NCBI RefSeq assembly: GCF_007655005.1
Contig: NZ_SZVW01000004.1
Coordinates: forward strand, 1-64,000
Reading direction: 5' to 3'
DNA: 64,000 nt
From: Streptomyces tibetensis
Lineage (GTDB): Bacteria; Actinomycetota; Actinomycetes; Streptomycetales; Streptomycetaceae
Shown here: positions 1 to 9,198 of the stretch, piece by piece
How the letters are laid out: each line of letters starts with the position of its first letter
Numbering within the stretch: position 1 is the stretch's first letter
Notes under the pieces: generated by a model
Told to the model about the DNA's origin: nothing
Seen by the model: only the letters and a program-made list of their open reading frames with translations
Database searches by the model: none
Made by a program: the position numbers and the translations under genes

Positions 1-315
1 CGGGCCTGATCCCCGGTCAGCGGGGTTTGTCTTTGCGGCTGTTGGGCCGTTCCGACGTGTCCAACCTTAGCGCGCCCTCTCGGCGATTCCCAAATCGACG
101 CCGTTGGAGTCGATCAGGCCGTCGAGTCCCAATTCGAATTGAATTCGGACGTGCCGAAATCAATCCCATCGGGAGGTCGAGCTGGTGGTTGGGTGCCGCT
201 GCTGCGGCGGATGTGCTGCCGAAGAACCGTTACGGCTCCGTGGCAACCCGAAGAACTTTACGGATCCGCCAGGGGGGTGTCAAGCGGCCCTGTCAAGATC
301 TTTTCGGCCCCGGGG
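1..315. other. No supported gene
   Basis: I see no convincing gene here. The open frames lack the expected third-position GC pattern, have no ribosome binding site and encode arginine-rich sequence typical of out-of-frame reading. The stretch lies downstream of the MarR gene stop and may hold the end of its transcript. Confidence 0.5.
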
Positions 316-864
316 TCAGTCCAGGTCGGTGAGGCGTCCGCCGGCGTCCGGCTGGGCGTGCTCGACCCGGCGCAGCAGACGCGTGAGCACTTCGCCCAGC
401 GCCGTGCGCTCGTCGGGTGACAGGTCCTGGAGCAGGTCCTCCTCGAAGACCGTCGCCAGGCGCATTGCCTCCAGCCACTTCTCTCGCCCCTCGGATGTCA
501 GCTCCACGATGACTCGGACACGGTTCGACTCGTCTCGCTCACGGGTCACCAGAGATTCGGCGACCATGCGGTCGATCCGGTGGGTCATCGCGGCCGGGGT
601 GAGGCCGAGGCGCTTGGCGAGGTCGCTGGGGCCCAGGCGGTAGGGGGCCCCGGAGAGGACGAGGGCCTTGAGGACCTCCCACTCCGTGTTGCTGATGCCG
701 AGGGTCGAGGTCTGCCGGCCGTAGGCGACGTTCATACGGCGGTTCAGGCGGGAGAGGGCCGAGACGATCTGCTCGACCTGCGGGTCGAGGTCCTGGAACT
801 CGCGCTGGTACGCGGCGATCTGCTCTTCGAGGGTCGGCTCGCTGGGGCCGGGGGTGTCGCCCAT
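316..864 (-). CDS. MarR-family transcriptional regulator
   Basis: A 182-residue protein with a winged helix-turn-helix of the MarR type at about residues 55-115. The recognition-helix region reads LAKRLGLTPAAMTHRIDRM, and the wing carries ESLVTRERDESNRVRVIVELT. The first 40 residues form a dimerisation helix, as is usual in this family. The ATG at 864 faces away from an MFS transporter gene starting at 975, and the 110-base gap holds TTCGAA palindromes. This is the classic arrangement of a MarR repressor controlling a drug-type exporter. The regulation and the ligand are inferred, not seen. Confidence 0.9.
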   Translation of the reverse strand: MGDTPGPSEPTLEEQIAAYQREFQDLDPQVEQIVSALSRLNRRMNVAYGRQTSTLGISNTEWEVLKALVLSGAPYRLGPSDLAKRLGLTPAAMTHRIDRMVAESLVTRERDESNRVRVIVELTSEGREKWLEAMRLATVFEEDLLQDLSPDERTALGEVLTRLLRRVEHAQPDAGGRLTDLD

Positions 865-923
865 GTGCGCAGTATCGCACGCTCGTTCTTTGCCTTGAAG
901 TTCTTGGGTATGTACTCTTTAGG

Positions 924-942
924 TTCGAACTTTAGTTTCGAA
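924..942. promoter_or_regulatory. Paired TTCGAA palindromes, candidate MarR operator
   Basis: Two TTCGAA hexamers, each self-complementary, sit 13 bases apart in the divergent gap between the marR and MFS genes, about 30 bases before the MFS start. A short inverted repeat near both promoters is where an autoregulating MarR dimer would bind. Binding is inferred. Confidence 0.45.
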
Positions 943-974
943 GTCTTCACTCCTAACTAGTGAGAGAGGTGAAC

Positions 975-2252
975 GTGACCAGGGCGATGGGCGCCGCGAT
1001 GCGCCGGATTCACGTGGGTAACGCACTCAGCGCGTTCGGGCTCGGCTTCACGGTCCCGTACCTGTACGTCTATGTGGCGCAGGTGCGAGGGCTGGGGGCC
1101 ATGACGGCGGGTCTCGTACTCGCCGTCTTCGCTGTGGCCGCGCTGGTCGTGCTGCCGTTCGCCGGGCGGGCCATCGTCCGGCGCGGCCCGCTGCCGGTGC
1201 TGCTCGCCGCCCTGGTCACCGCCGCTCTGGGTGCCCTCAGTCTGGGGATCGCGAGCAGTGCGGCTGCCGTGCTGGTCTCGGCCTCCCTGCTGGGGGCCGG
1301 TCAGGCCGTGATGCAGCCGGCCCTCGCGACGATGATCGTCGACTGCTCCTCGGCGGAGACGCGGTCGCGTGCCTTCGCCATGCAGTTCTTCCTGCAGAAC
1401 CTCGGGCTCGGTGTCGGTGGCCTCATCGGCGGTCACCTCGTCGACACCACGAGCGCGGCCTCCTTCACGCTGCTCTTCGCGATCGAGGCGGCGATGTTCC
1501 TGCTGCTGGTCGTGGTGATGGCGACGGTGCGGATGCCGCACGCGCCGCGGATCGGGGACGCGCCCACGGCCGCGGGACGGAGCAGCTGGAAGCAGTTGCT
1601 GGGCAACCGGGCCATGGTGCAGCTGTGTGTGCTGGGCTTCGTGCTGTTCTTCGCCTGCTACGGGCAGTTCGAGTCGGGGCTGAGTGCGTACGGGGTCGAG
1701 GCGGCCGGGATCTCGACGTCCGCGCTCGGGACCGCGCTCGCCGCCAACACGATGATGATCGTCGTCGCGCAGTTCGCCGTGCTGCGGTTCGTGGAGCGGC
1801 GCCGGCGGTCGCGGGTGATCGCCGCTGTCGGGCTGATCTGGGCCGTGGCGTGGGTCGTCGCCGGGTACGCGGGGCTCGGGCACGGGAGCCAGGAGATGGC
1901 GACGGCGGCGTTCGTCTCGACGTACGCACTGTTCGGGCTGGGTGAGGCGATGCTGTCGCCGACCGTGGCCCCGCTGGTCGCGGATCTCGCGCCGGAGGGG
2001 ATGGCCGGGCAGTACAACTCCGCGTTCGCCCTGGTCAAGCAGCTCGCGCTGGCCGTCGGGCCGGCGGTGGGCGGGCCGCTGGGGGCCTCGCTGCACGCGC
2101 CGTACATCGTGGCGTTCCTGGTGTTCTCGCTGGGGATCACCGTCCTGGCTGTGCGGTTGGGGCGGCAGCTGACCGATGTGCAGGATCAGCCATCGCTCGG
2201 GAAGAGCCGGGTCGTGGCGCGGGGCGGGGCTCCTGTCTCCGCGGACGTCTGA
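975..2252 (+). CDS. MFS transporter
   Basis: A 425-residue integral membrane protein of the major facilitator superfamily, with about 12 hydrophobic segments (for example ALVVLPFAGRAIVRRGPLP, which includes a motif-A-like loop, and VLGFVLFFACYGQFESGLS). I start it at GTG 975, preceded by GAGAGG at good spacing; an upstream in-frame GTG at 960 lacks this. The divergent MarR regulator suggests a drug or metabolite exporter. The substrate cannot be read from sequence. Its stop lies 13 bases from the convergent SpoIIE gene stop. Confidence 0.88.
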   Translation: MTRAMGAAMRRIHVGNALSAFGLGFTVPYLYVYVAQVRGLGAMTAGLVLAVFAVAALVVLPFAGRAIVRRGPLPVLLAALVTAALGALSLGIASSAAAVLVSASLLGAGQAVMQPALATMIVDCSSAETRSRAFAMQFFLQNLGLGVGGLIGGHLVDTTSAASFTLLFAIEAAMFLLLVVVMATVRMPHAPRIGDAPTAAGRSSWKQLLGNRAMVQLCVLGFVLFFACYGQFESGLSAYGVEAAGISTSALGTALAANTMMIVVAQFAVLRFVERRRRSRVIAAVGLIWAVAWVVAGYAGLGHGSQEMATAAFVSTYALFGLGEAMLSPTVAPLVADLAPEGMAGQYNSAFALVKQLALAVGPAVGGPLGASLHAPYIVAFLVFSLGITVLAVRLGRQLTDVQDQPSLGKSRVVARGGAPVSADV

Positions 2253-2264
2253 TCCACGTCCCCT

Positions 2265-3932
2265 CTATGTGACCCGCGGGCGCGGCAGGGCGAACTCGCA
2301 CCAGACCGCCTTGCCGCCGCCGGGTGTGCGGCGGCAGCCCCAGTTCGACGCGATCGTGGCCACGATCGCGATGCCCCGGCCCGATTCGTCGCCCGGTTCC
2401 GCGCGGCGGCGTCTGGGGAGGTGGTCGTCGCCGTCGGTGACCTCGATGATCAGGCGTCTGTCCGTGCGGCGCAGGCGCAGCCGCATCGGCGGGGTGCCGT
2501 GCTGGAGGGAGTTGGCGACCAGTTCGCTGGTGGCCAGCACGCCCAGGTCGTGCAGGTCGGCGGGGAAGCGCCAGCTGGTCAGGACGCCGGAGGCGAAGGC
2601 ACGCGCGCGGGGGGCCGCCTCCACTCCGCCCAGCAGTTCCAGGGCGGCGTTGCGGAAGAGCTCGCTGTCCGCTCCCGTGCGGGCGGGGTGCTGGAGGACC
2701 AGGACGGCCACGTCGTCGTCGTGGTCGGGGGTCACTCCCGCGGAGCGGACCAGGCGGTCGCAGACGACCTGGGGGGTGCCGGTGGCGCCGGACAGGGCGC
2801 GTTCCAGGGCGGCGATGCCCTCGTCCAGGTCCGCGTCGCGCCGCTCGACCAGGCCGTCCGTGTAGAGGACGGCCGTGGAGCCGGGGGCAAGGGGGATCGA
2901 GCCCGAGGCGTGCATCCATCCGCCGGTGCCGAGCGGGGGGCCGGTGGGTTCCTCGGCGCGCAGGACCGTGCCGTTCTCGTCGCGGACGAGGATCGGGAGG
3001 TGGCCCGCCGAGGAGTAGATCAGCTTGCCCTCGTTCGGGTCGTGGATGGCGTACGCGCACGTGGCGATCTGGTTGGCGTCGATCTCGGATGCCAGACCGT
3101 CCAGGAGCTGGAGGATCTCGTGCGGGGGGAGGTCGAGGCGCGCGTAGGCGCGGACCGCCGTGCGCAGCTGGCCCATGACCGCCGCAGCGCGGACGCCTCT
3201 GCCCATGACGTCGCCGATGACCAGGGCCGTGCGGCCGCCGCCCAGGGTGATGACGTCGTACCAGTCGCCGCCGACCGCGGCTTCCGTGCCGCCTGGGTGG
3301 TAGGTGGCGGCGATGCGCAGGTCGTCCGGTTGTTCGAGTTCCTGCGGGAGCAGTGAGCGCTGGAGGGTGACGGCCGTTTCGCGCTGGCGGCGTTCGCTGG
3401 CGCGCAGGCGCTCCGCGGCTTCGGCGTGGTCGGTGACGTCGGTGGCGAAGACGAGGACGCCGCGGCCGTCGCTGCCGCCCTTGCCGTCGCCCTGGGCGAC
3501 CGGGGTGCACGTGAAGCTGTAGGAGCGGCCGTCGGGGGCCTTGCGGGACTTGACCGTGCGCGATTTGCCGCTGCGCTGGACCTGGTCCAGGAGGGGGAAC
3601 AGACCGAGGGCGTCCAGCTCGGGAAGGGCCTCTCGGGCGCGTTCACCCAGGGGGCGGACGCCGAATGCGGTCGTGTAGGCGTCGTTGACGTAGGCGATGC
3701 GGTGGTCGGGGCCGTGGACCAGGGCGACGAGGGACGGGACGCGGTCGAGGACCTCACGCACCCGCAGTTCGTCGACGGCGGGAACGGACGGTGTCTCGTC
3801 GGTCAGTTGTTCGGCGCGGGCGGCGGGTACGGAGCCTTCCCCCCGCCGGTCCGGGGAGGCCGTCTGCTCGGTCCGCGCTGCGGCGCGGCGCTGCGTTCCG
3901 GGGAGCCGGGCGCTCCAGCGCGTGAAGTTCAC
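2265..3932 (-). CDS. PAS/SpoIIE phosphatase with C-terminal anti-sigma kinase domain
   Basis: A 555-residue signalling protein with three parts. A PAS domain lies at about 30-150 (FGVRPLGERA, TVKSRKAPDGR), a PP2C/SpoIIE phosphatase at about 185-405 (GGDWYDVI, VIGDVMGRG, YTDGLVERR, DDDVAVLVL), and a HATPase_c domain of the anti-sigma type at about 430-555 (ELVANSLQHG, SGRGIAIV). Such proteins dephosphorylate anti-anti-sigma factors and may phosphorylate or bind sigma partners. GTG 3932 is chosen because AAGGA stands a few bases before it. It lies 173 bases downstream of ndh on the same strand. Its partner sigma pathway is not identifiable here. Confidence 0.88.
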   Translation of the reverse strand: MNFTRWSARLPGTQRRAAARTEQTASPDRRGEGSVPAARAEQLTDETPSVPAVDELRVREVLDRVPSLVALVHGPDHRIAYVNDAYTTAFGVRPLGERAREALPELDALGLFPLLDQVQRSGKSRTVKSRKAPDGRSYSFTCTPVAQGDGKGGSDGRGVLVFATDVTDHAEAAERLRASERRQRETAVTLQRSLLPQELEQPDDLRIAATYHPGGTEAAVGGDWYDVITLGGGRTALVIGDVMGRGVRAAAVMGQLRTAVRAYARLDLPPHEILQLLDGLASEIDANQIATCAYAIHDPNEGKLIYSSAGHLPILVRDENGTVLRAEEPTGPPLGTGGWMHASGSIPLAPGSTAVLYTDGLVERRDADLDEGIAALERALSGATGTPQVVCDRLVRSAGVTPDHDDDVAVLVLQHPARTGADSELFRNAALELLGGVEAAPRARAFASGVLTSWRFPADLHDLGVLATSELVANSLQHGTPPMRLRLRRTDRRLIIEVTDGDDHLPRRRRAEPGDESGRGIAIVATIASNWGCRRTPGGGKAVWCEFALPRPRVT

Positions 3933-4105
3933 GAATCCTTGCCTCGTGTAGTGGTCGGCGGCCGGCACCGGAACCGGCCGGGGCCCCGGGGGCCCGCACC
4001 GGGGCGAGTGGTGGCGTACCCGCGGTGGTGGACCAGTCTGGCAGGGCGCGGACCGGACCAACATCCGTCAGACGCCGGGCCGGCCGCTGGAGTTCCTGGG
4101 TCCGG

Positions 4106-5485
4106 TCAGGACGACCCCTTCGGGTTGTGCGGGGGGTCTTGAGAAGGCTTTCCACCGGCCGCGAGTTCGAACTCAGCCCGGGGGTGTTCGAGTGAACCCA
4201 GGGAGACGATCTCCCGTTTGAACAGGCCGGCCAGCGTCCATTCGGCCAGCACCCGCGCCTTGCGGTTGAAGGTGGGCACACGGCTGAGGTGGTAGGCGCG
4301 GTGCATGAACCAGGCGGGATAGCCCTTGAGCTTGCGTCCGTAGACGTGGGCGACGCCCTTGTGCAGGCCCAGTGAGGCGACCGAACCGGCGTAGGCGTGT
4401 TCGTAGGTCTCCAGTGGTTCGCCGCGCAGGGAGTGCACGATGTTGTCGGCGAGGACCTTGGCCTGGCGGACCGCGTGCTGGGCGTTGGGGGCGCAGTCGC
4501 GGCCCGGTTCTGCGGCGGTGACGTCGGGGACGGCGGCGGCGTCTCCCGCGGCCCACGCGTGCGTGGTGCCGTCGACCGTCAGTTCCGGCGTGCACTTCAG
4601 ACGTCCGCGGCCGTTGCGGGGCAGGTCGGAGGCGGCGAGCACCGGGTGGGGTTTCACGCCGGCCGTCCAGACGACCGTACGGGTGGGGAAGCGGGCACCG
4701 TCGCTGAGGACGGCGACCCGGTCGGCGCAGGACTCCAGGCGCGTGTGGAGGCGGACGTCGATGTTGCGGCGGCGCAGCTCGGTGACGGTGTAGCGGCCCA
4801 TCTCCTCGCCGACCTCGGGCAGGATGCGGTCCGAGGCCTCGACGAGGATCCACTTCATGTCCTCGGGCTGGACGTTGTGGTAGTAGCGCGCGGCGTAGCG
4901 GGCCATGTCCTCCAGTTCGCCGAGCGCCTCCACGCCCGCGAAGCCGCCGCCGACGAAGACGAAGGTGAGGGCGGCGTCGCGGATGGCGGGGTCGCGGGTG
5001 GAGGAGGCGATGTCCATCTGCTCGATGACGTGGTTGCGCAGGCCGATGGCCTCCTCGACGGTCTTGAAGCCGATGCCGTGGTCGGCCAGGCCGGGGATCG
5101 GCAGGGTGCGCGAGACGGAGCCGGGGGCGAGGACGAGCTGGTCGTAGGACAGTCGCTGTGCGCCCGTGCCCTCCTCCGCGGTGGCGAGGGTGGTGATGCT
5201 GGCGGTGCGTTTGGCGTGGTCGACGGCGGTGGCCTCGCCGATCAGGACCCGGCACCGGTCGAGGACGCGGCGCAGCGGTACGACGACGTGGCGAGGGGAG
5301 ATGGCGCCCGCGGCGGCCTCGGGGAGGAACGGCTGGTAGGTCATGTACGGGTCGGGGGTGACGACGGTGATCTCCACCTCGCCCCGGTCCAGCTCCCGTT
5401 TCAGTCTGCGCTGCAGGCGCAGGGCCGTGTACATCCCGACGTAGCCACCACCGACAACGAGAATGCGCGCACGTTCCTTCACCAT
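4106..5485 (-). CDS. ndh: Type II NADH dehydrogenase
   Basis: A 459-residue FAD-dependent NADH:quinone oxidoreductase of the single-subunit, non-proton-pumping type, acting at the inner face of the membrane in respiration. The N-terminal FAD-binding motif is ILVVGGGYVGMYTA and the internal NADH-binding motif is FVFVGGGFAGVEALGE. The region around AAGDAAAVPD is the second FAD contact, and YQPFLPEAAAG is typical of NDH-2. The start at ATG 5485 gives the usual length; longer in-frame extensions have no family match. It is divergent from the TetR gene at 5859, sharing a 373-base promoter region. Confidence 0.92.
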   Translation of the reverse strand: MVKERARILVVGGGYVGMYTALRLQRRLKRELDRGEVEITVVTPDPYMTYQPFLPEAAAGAISPRHVVVPLRRVLDRCRVLIGEATAVDHAKRTASITTLATAEEGTGAQRLSYDQLVLAPGSVSRTLPIPGLADHGIGFKTVEEAIGLRNHVIEQMDIASSTRDPAIRDAALTFVFVGGGFAGVEALGELEDMARYAARYYHNVQPEDMKWILVEASDRILPEVGEEMGRYTVTELRRRNIDVRLHTRLESCADRVAVLSDGARFPTRTVVWTAGVKPHPVLAASDLPRNGRGRLKCTPELTVDGTTHAWAAGDAAAVPDVTAAEPGRDCAPNAQHAVRQAKVLADNIVHSLRGEPLETYEHAYAGSVASLGLHKGVAHVYGRKLKGYPAWFMHRAYHLSRVPTFNRKARVLAEWTLAGLFKREIVSLGSLEHPRAEFELAAGGKPSQDPPHNPKGSS

Positions 5486-5858
5486 CCCATGACGCACCCG
5501 TCGCTTGCGTTTGTCCACAGCCTCGACGAATTGTGTGACCGGAGCGGGAGAGCGCGCGGAGTTGGCCGGATTAGTGACCTGTGGCGCATTCGCACAGGTC
5601 AGGATGGGTGGTGCAGGAAGCGCGCGGGGGCACATTCAGGACGTATGCGGCCCGTACTCCGATCGGTGGGCGCTCTGTGCGGAACGTGCCCCTTCTGAAT
5701 TGACTCCCTCTCAACTATGTTCGTGTGTCGACGGGGTGTAGGGGGATGCGCTCACCGGGGTCCGCGACGGGCGGGCCGCGAATCGGGCCGGTTCCCGCGT
5801 CCCGGCATCGTATGGCGGGGAGTCTCCGGGGGGAGACGTCATTACCGGGGGAATACTT
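5486..5858. other. Divergent promoter region ndh / TetR (atrA-like)
   Basis: A 373-base gap between two divergent genes, so it must hold both promoters. GGGGGA lies 8 bases before the ATG of the TetR gene. I see no long hairpin or tandem repeat here. Confidence 0.5.
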
Positions 5859-6623
5859 ATGCATGTTCAGGACTCTCATTGGTCGCCCGCGTCCGCAGTC
5901 GCGGCGGGCGGTATGACGATGAGCGCGGCGGGCAGCGGACGCGACGCGTCGCGGACGACACCGCTGCGTGTGGACGCACAGCGCAATCTGGAGCACGTAC
6001 TGCGCGCGGCGCGCGAGGTCTTCGGCGAGCTGGGGTACGGCGCGCCGATGGAGGACGTGGCGCGGCGCGCGCGGGTCGGTGTGGGCACGGTGTACCGGCG
6101 GTTCCCGAGCAAGGACGTCCTGGTGCGTCGGATAGCCGAGGAGGAGACCTCCCGGCTGACCGACCAGGCGCGTGCGGCGCTCGGGCAGGAGGACGAACCG
6201 TGGTCGGCGCTGTCGCGCTTCCTGCGGACGTCGGTGGCCTCCGGCGCGGGGCGGCTGCTGCCGCCGCAGGTGCTGCGGGTCTCCGTCGAGGACGGTGCCG
6301 GTGGCCCGCGGGTGCCGCAGCAGCGGACCCAGCCGGGCACGACAGAGCTGCGACTGGTGCCTGACCAGCCCGTCGCGGTCGCTGCGGTACCGGCGGTGGC
6401 GGCCGAGGACGACGCCGGGACGGCGGCGCTGCTCGAGGTCGTGGGCCGGCTCGTGGACCGGGCGCGTGCGGCCGGTGAGCTGCGGGCGGACGTGTCGGTG
6501 TCGGACGTGCTGCTGGTGATCGCCACGGCCGCGCCCTCACTGCCGGACGCCGCTCAGCAGGCGGCCGCGTCGGCCCGGCTGCTGGACATCCTGCTGGAGG
6601 GCCTGCGCTCGCGACCGGCCTGA
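5859..6623 (+). CDS. atrA: TetR-family regulator, probable AtrA
   Basis: A 254-residue TetR-type regulator. The N-terminal helix-turn-helix is at about 40-90 (VLRAAREVFGELGY, MEDVARRARVGVGTVYRRFPS), followed by a ligand-binding helical domain. The symbol rests on synteny recalled from S. coelicolor, where atrA, an activator of actII-ORF4 and of adpA-type regulators, is divergent from an ndh-like gene; the sequence alone only shows TetR family. ATG 5859 has a GGGGGA ribosome site; a shorter start at 5913 (MTMSAAG) is possible. A tandem-repeat array follows the stop. Confidence 0.65.
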   Translation: MHVQDSHWSPASAVAAGGMTMSAAGSGRDASRTTPLRVDAQRNLEHVLRAAREVFGELGYGAPMEDVARRARVGVGTVYRRFPSKDVLVRRIAEEETSRLTDQARAALGQEDEPWSALSRFLRTSVASGAGRLLPPQVLRVSVEDGAGGPRVPQQRTQPGTTELRLVPDQPVAVAAVPAVAAEDDAGTAALLEVVGRLVDRARAAGELRADVSVSDVLLVIATAAPSLPDAAQQAAASARLLDILLEGLRSRPA

Positions 6624-6660
6624 GCCATTGAGACCCGGGGCGAACAGGGCCCCGGGTCGG

Positions 6661-6800
6661 GTGGAGCTTCGGGGCTCGGGCGGCACGTCCGGGCCCGGAA
6701 GCCCAGGTCGAGTGGAGCTTCGGGGCTCGGGCGGCACGTCCGGGCCCAGAAATCAGGTCTGGTGGAGCTTCCGGGCTCCGGCGGCACGTCCGGGCCGGGA
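6661..6800. repeat. Three tandem units of about 51 bp with internal hairpin
   Basis: Three head-to-tail units begin with GTGGAGCTT at 6661, 6712 and 6762 (spacing 51 and 50). Units one and two each hold an 8-base-pair stem (GGGCTCGG pairing with CCGGGCCC, with one G-T pair) around a 9-base loop. The third unit is degenerate in the stem. The array lies between two co-directional genes (atrA-like and the ECF sigma gene). There are no spacers, so it is not a CRISPR. Confidence 0.85.
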
Positions 6801-6987
6801 GCGAACCCGGAGCGGAGTGGGAGAGAAGCGCGAGAGCCTTCCCCGAATGAGTGACCGCCAGTACTGCCGTGCGATAAGTCCCCACGGATGGGTGATGGTC
6901 CGAACTTCGGGCTTCCGACCATAAGCCCATATGGCACGCTGGCCCGGTGGTCTGGACGGGTTGGACGGCTGCCGGGGGCTTTCCGCG

Positions 6988-9027
6988 ATGAGCGTTGACG
7001 GGCGGGACGAGTCGAGCGGCAGCGGACACGGCGACGCGGCCGGCGGTCCGGTCCCGCCGAAGGTGCCGAGTCAGGGCGGGCGCGCGAGCGTGCCGCCCGC
7101 CGGGCACCCGGCCGACGGCTCGGTCCCGGCCCAGCGCGACAGGCGCGAGGACGGCGCACTGCCGCCGCACGAGGTTCCGCCGTCCGACGCCGGCCTCATC
7201 GACCGTATGCGCGCGGGCGACGACACGGCGTACGAGGAGCTGTACCGGCGCCATGCGCAAGCCGTGCGCCGGTACGCCCGCACCTGCTGCCGTGACGCCC
7301 ACACGGCGGAGGACCTGACCGCCGAGGTCTTCGCCCGCATGCTCCAGGCCGTGCGCGGCGGCGCGGGCCCCACGCACGCCGTGCGCGCCTACCTGCTCAC
7401 CTCCGTCCGGCGCGTCGCCGCCTCCTGGACGAGGTCGGCACGGCGCGAGCAGCTCGTCGACGACTTCGCGGTGTTCGCCGCCCAGTCCGCGCACGGGCCC
7501 GACGTGTCCGGCGACGACACGCTCGAACTGGGCGCGGACGTCCGGGCGATGCACGAGGCAGAGCAGTCCATGGCCATGCGGGCCTTCCGGTCGCTGCCGG
7601 AGCGCTGGCAGGCCGTGCTGTGGCACACGGAGATCGAGGACGAGTCCCCCAGCGAGGTCGCCACGCTGTTCGGGCTGGACGCCAACGGCACCCGCGTACT
7701 CGCCAGCCGGGCCCGCGAGGGGCTCAAGCAGGCCTACCTCCAGGCCCACGTCAGCGCCACGCTCACCGCCGACCGGGACTGCGCGCGCTACGCCGACCAG
7801 CTCGGCACCTACGCCCGCGGGCGATTGCGCACCCGCGCCGAGCGGGGGCTGCGCAAGCACCTGGACGAATGCGCGAAGTGCCGGCTGGCCGCGCTGCAGA
7901 TCGAGGAAGTGGCCGGCGGTATTCCGGCCGTCGTGCCGGTCGCCGTCATCGGCTGGTTCGGGGCCGCCGGTTACGCGAAGGCCGCCGGGCTCATCGCCGG
8001 CGGTGCGGGAGCGGCCGGTGCGGCGGGGGCGGCAGCGGCGGCGGGCGGCTCGGCCGGTGGGGCAGCCGCATCCGGTGGCGGTTCGGCCGGTTCGGTTGCC
8101 GCAACCGGCGGTGGTTCGGCCGGTGGGGCTGGTGCGGCGGGTGGCGGTTCGGCCGGTGGCGGAGGTGGGGCGGTCTCCGAGGGGGTCGGCGCGCCGGTGA
8201 AGGCCGGTATCGCGGCCGGTGTGGTCGCCGTGGGTGTGGTGGCGGCGGTCGTGATGGCACTGGCCGGCAACGAGAAGCCGAAGGCAGAGGCCCAGGCCGA
8301 CCCCTCACCCCCTCCGCCGTCGTCGGTGGTGCGCCCGGGTGAGCCCACACCCACGCCCTCGCCCTCCTCCGTACAACCCGGACCGGGGCCGCGGCCGCCG
8401 GGGATCACGCCCGCGCGTGCCGAGACGCCCGCGCCGACACCGAGCCCCAGAACCAGCCCGAGTCCGGACCCGGAAGCGGCCCCGACACCCACCCGGACGC
8501 CCGCTCCACCGCCCGCGTCTCCGAAGCCGACTCCGCCCCCTGCCCCCACACCGACGCCCACTCCCCCGCAGCCCCCGCCACCCCCGCCCGCCCCGGTCCT
8601 CTACCAGTGGAGCGAACTGTCGTACGACGTCAGCGGCGACGGGACGAAGCCCGAGATGCGGATCGGTTCGAGCAGCTGGGTCTGGCAGCGGTCCGGCCTG
8701 TCGGTCGGCGGCCGGCGCTACGCCCACGGCGTCACCGTGCACGGCCGCTCGTCCGTCACGATCGACCTCAACCGCGCCTGCTCGTCGTACGACGCGCTCG
8801 TGGGAGTGGACGACATGACGTTGAGGCTCGGCAAGGTGCACTTCTCCGTCTACGCCGACGGGGCCCGGCTGTGGCGGTCCCCGCTGGTCGAGGGCGGTGA
8901 TCCGGCCGTGTCCGTCCATGTGAACCTCACCGGCCGCAGTACGGTCCGGCTGGTGGTGGAACCGCGCAGCGCCTTCGACGACCTGATGCCGGTGGACTGG
9001 GCGGAGTCCCGGTTCACCTGCGGCTGA
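6988..9027 (+). CDS. ECF sigma factor fused to zinc-finger, membrane anchor and NPCBM domain
   Basis: A 679-residue one-piece signalling protein. Sigma region 2 is at about 70-155 (YEELYRRHAQAVRRYA, TAEDLTAEVFARML), region 4 at about 195-250 (FRSLPERWQAVLWHTEIE), and a putative zinc-finger of anti-sigma type at about 265-298 (HLDECAKC). A Gly/Ala/Ser-rich linker comes next, then one membrane helix at about 406-427, a long Pro/Thr-rich stalk, and a C-terminal NPCBM carbohydrate-binding-like domain at about 541-679 (HGVTVHGRSS, FSVYADGARLW). Such fusions are thought to be sigma factors controlled in cis by an outside ligand, probably cell-wall sugar. ATG 6988 has GGGGG upstream. Confidence 0.85.
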   Translation: MSVDGRDESSGSGHGDAAGGPVPPKVPSQGGRASVPPAGHPADGSVPAQRDRREDGALPPHEVPPSDAGLIDRMRAGDDTAYEELYRRHAQAVRRYARTCCRDAHTAEDLTAEVFARMLQAVRGGAGPTHAVRAYLLTSVRRVAASWTRSARREQLVDDFAVFAAQSAHGPDVSGDDTLELGADVRAMHEAEQSMAMRAFRSLPERWQAVLWHTEIEDESPSEVATLFGLDANGTRVLASRAREGLKQAYLQAHVSATLTADRDCARYADQLGTYARGRLRTRAERGLRKHLDECAKCRLAALQIEEVAGGIPAVVPVAVIGWFGAAGYAKAAGLIAGGAGAAGAAGAAAAAGGSAGGAAASGGGSAGSVAATGGGSAGGAGAAGGGSAGGGGGAVSEGVGAPVKAGIAAGVVAVGVVAAVVMALAGNEKPKAEAQADPSPPPPSSVVRPGEPTPTPSPSSVQPGPGPRPPGITPARAETPAPTPSPRTSPSPDPEAAPTPTRTPAPPPASPKPTPPPAPTPTPTPPQPPPPPPAPVLYQWSELSYDVSGDGTKPEMRIGSSSWVWQRSGLSVGGRRYAHGVTVHGRSSVTIDLNRACSSYDALVGVDDMTLRLGKVHFSVYADGARLWRSPLVEGGDPAVSVHVNLTGRSTVRLVVEPRSAFDDLMPVDWAESRFTCG

Positions 9028-9051
9028 CGGTACGACTGCGGCTGGCGCCGC

Positions 9052-9170
9052 GGCTTCGGCTTCGGCTTCGGCTTCGGCTTCGGCTTCGGCTTCGGCTTCG
9101 GCTTCGGCTTCGGCTTCGGCTTCGGCTTCGGCTTCGGCTGCGGCTTCGGCTTCGGCTTCGGCTTCGGCTG
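9052..9170. repeat. GGCTTC hexanucleotide microsatellite
   Basis: Nineteen uninterrupted hexamers run from 9052: eighteen GGCTTC and one GGCTGC (unit 15, at 9136), ending in GGCTGA. The run fills most of the space between the convergent stops of the ECF sigma gene (9027) and the SARP gene (9199), so it is outside both coding regions. The length is prone to replication slippage. Confidence 0.95.
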
Positions 9171-9198
9171 ACGTTACGTCGGCTCACGGCACGTCGGC

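Noticed and set aside
27..643. Three overlapping plus-strand frames at the window start
   Set aside because: Arg/Pro/Ser-rich, mutually overlapping, and partly antisense to the well-supported MarR gene.
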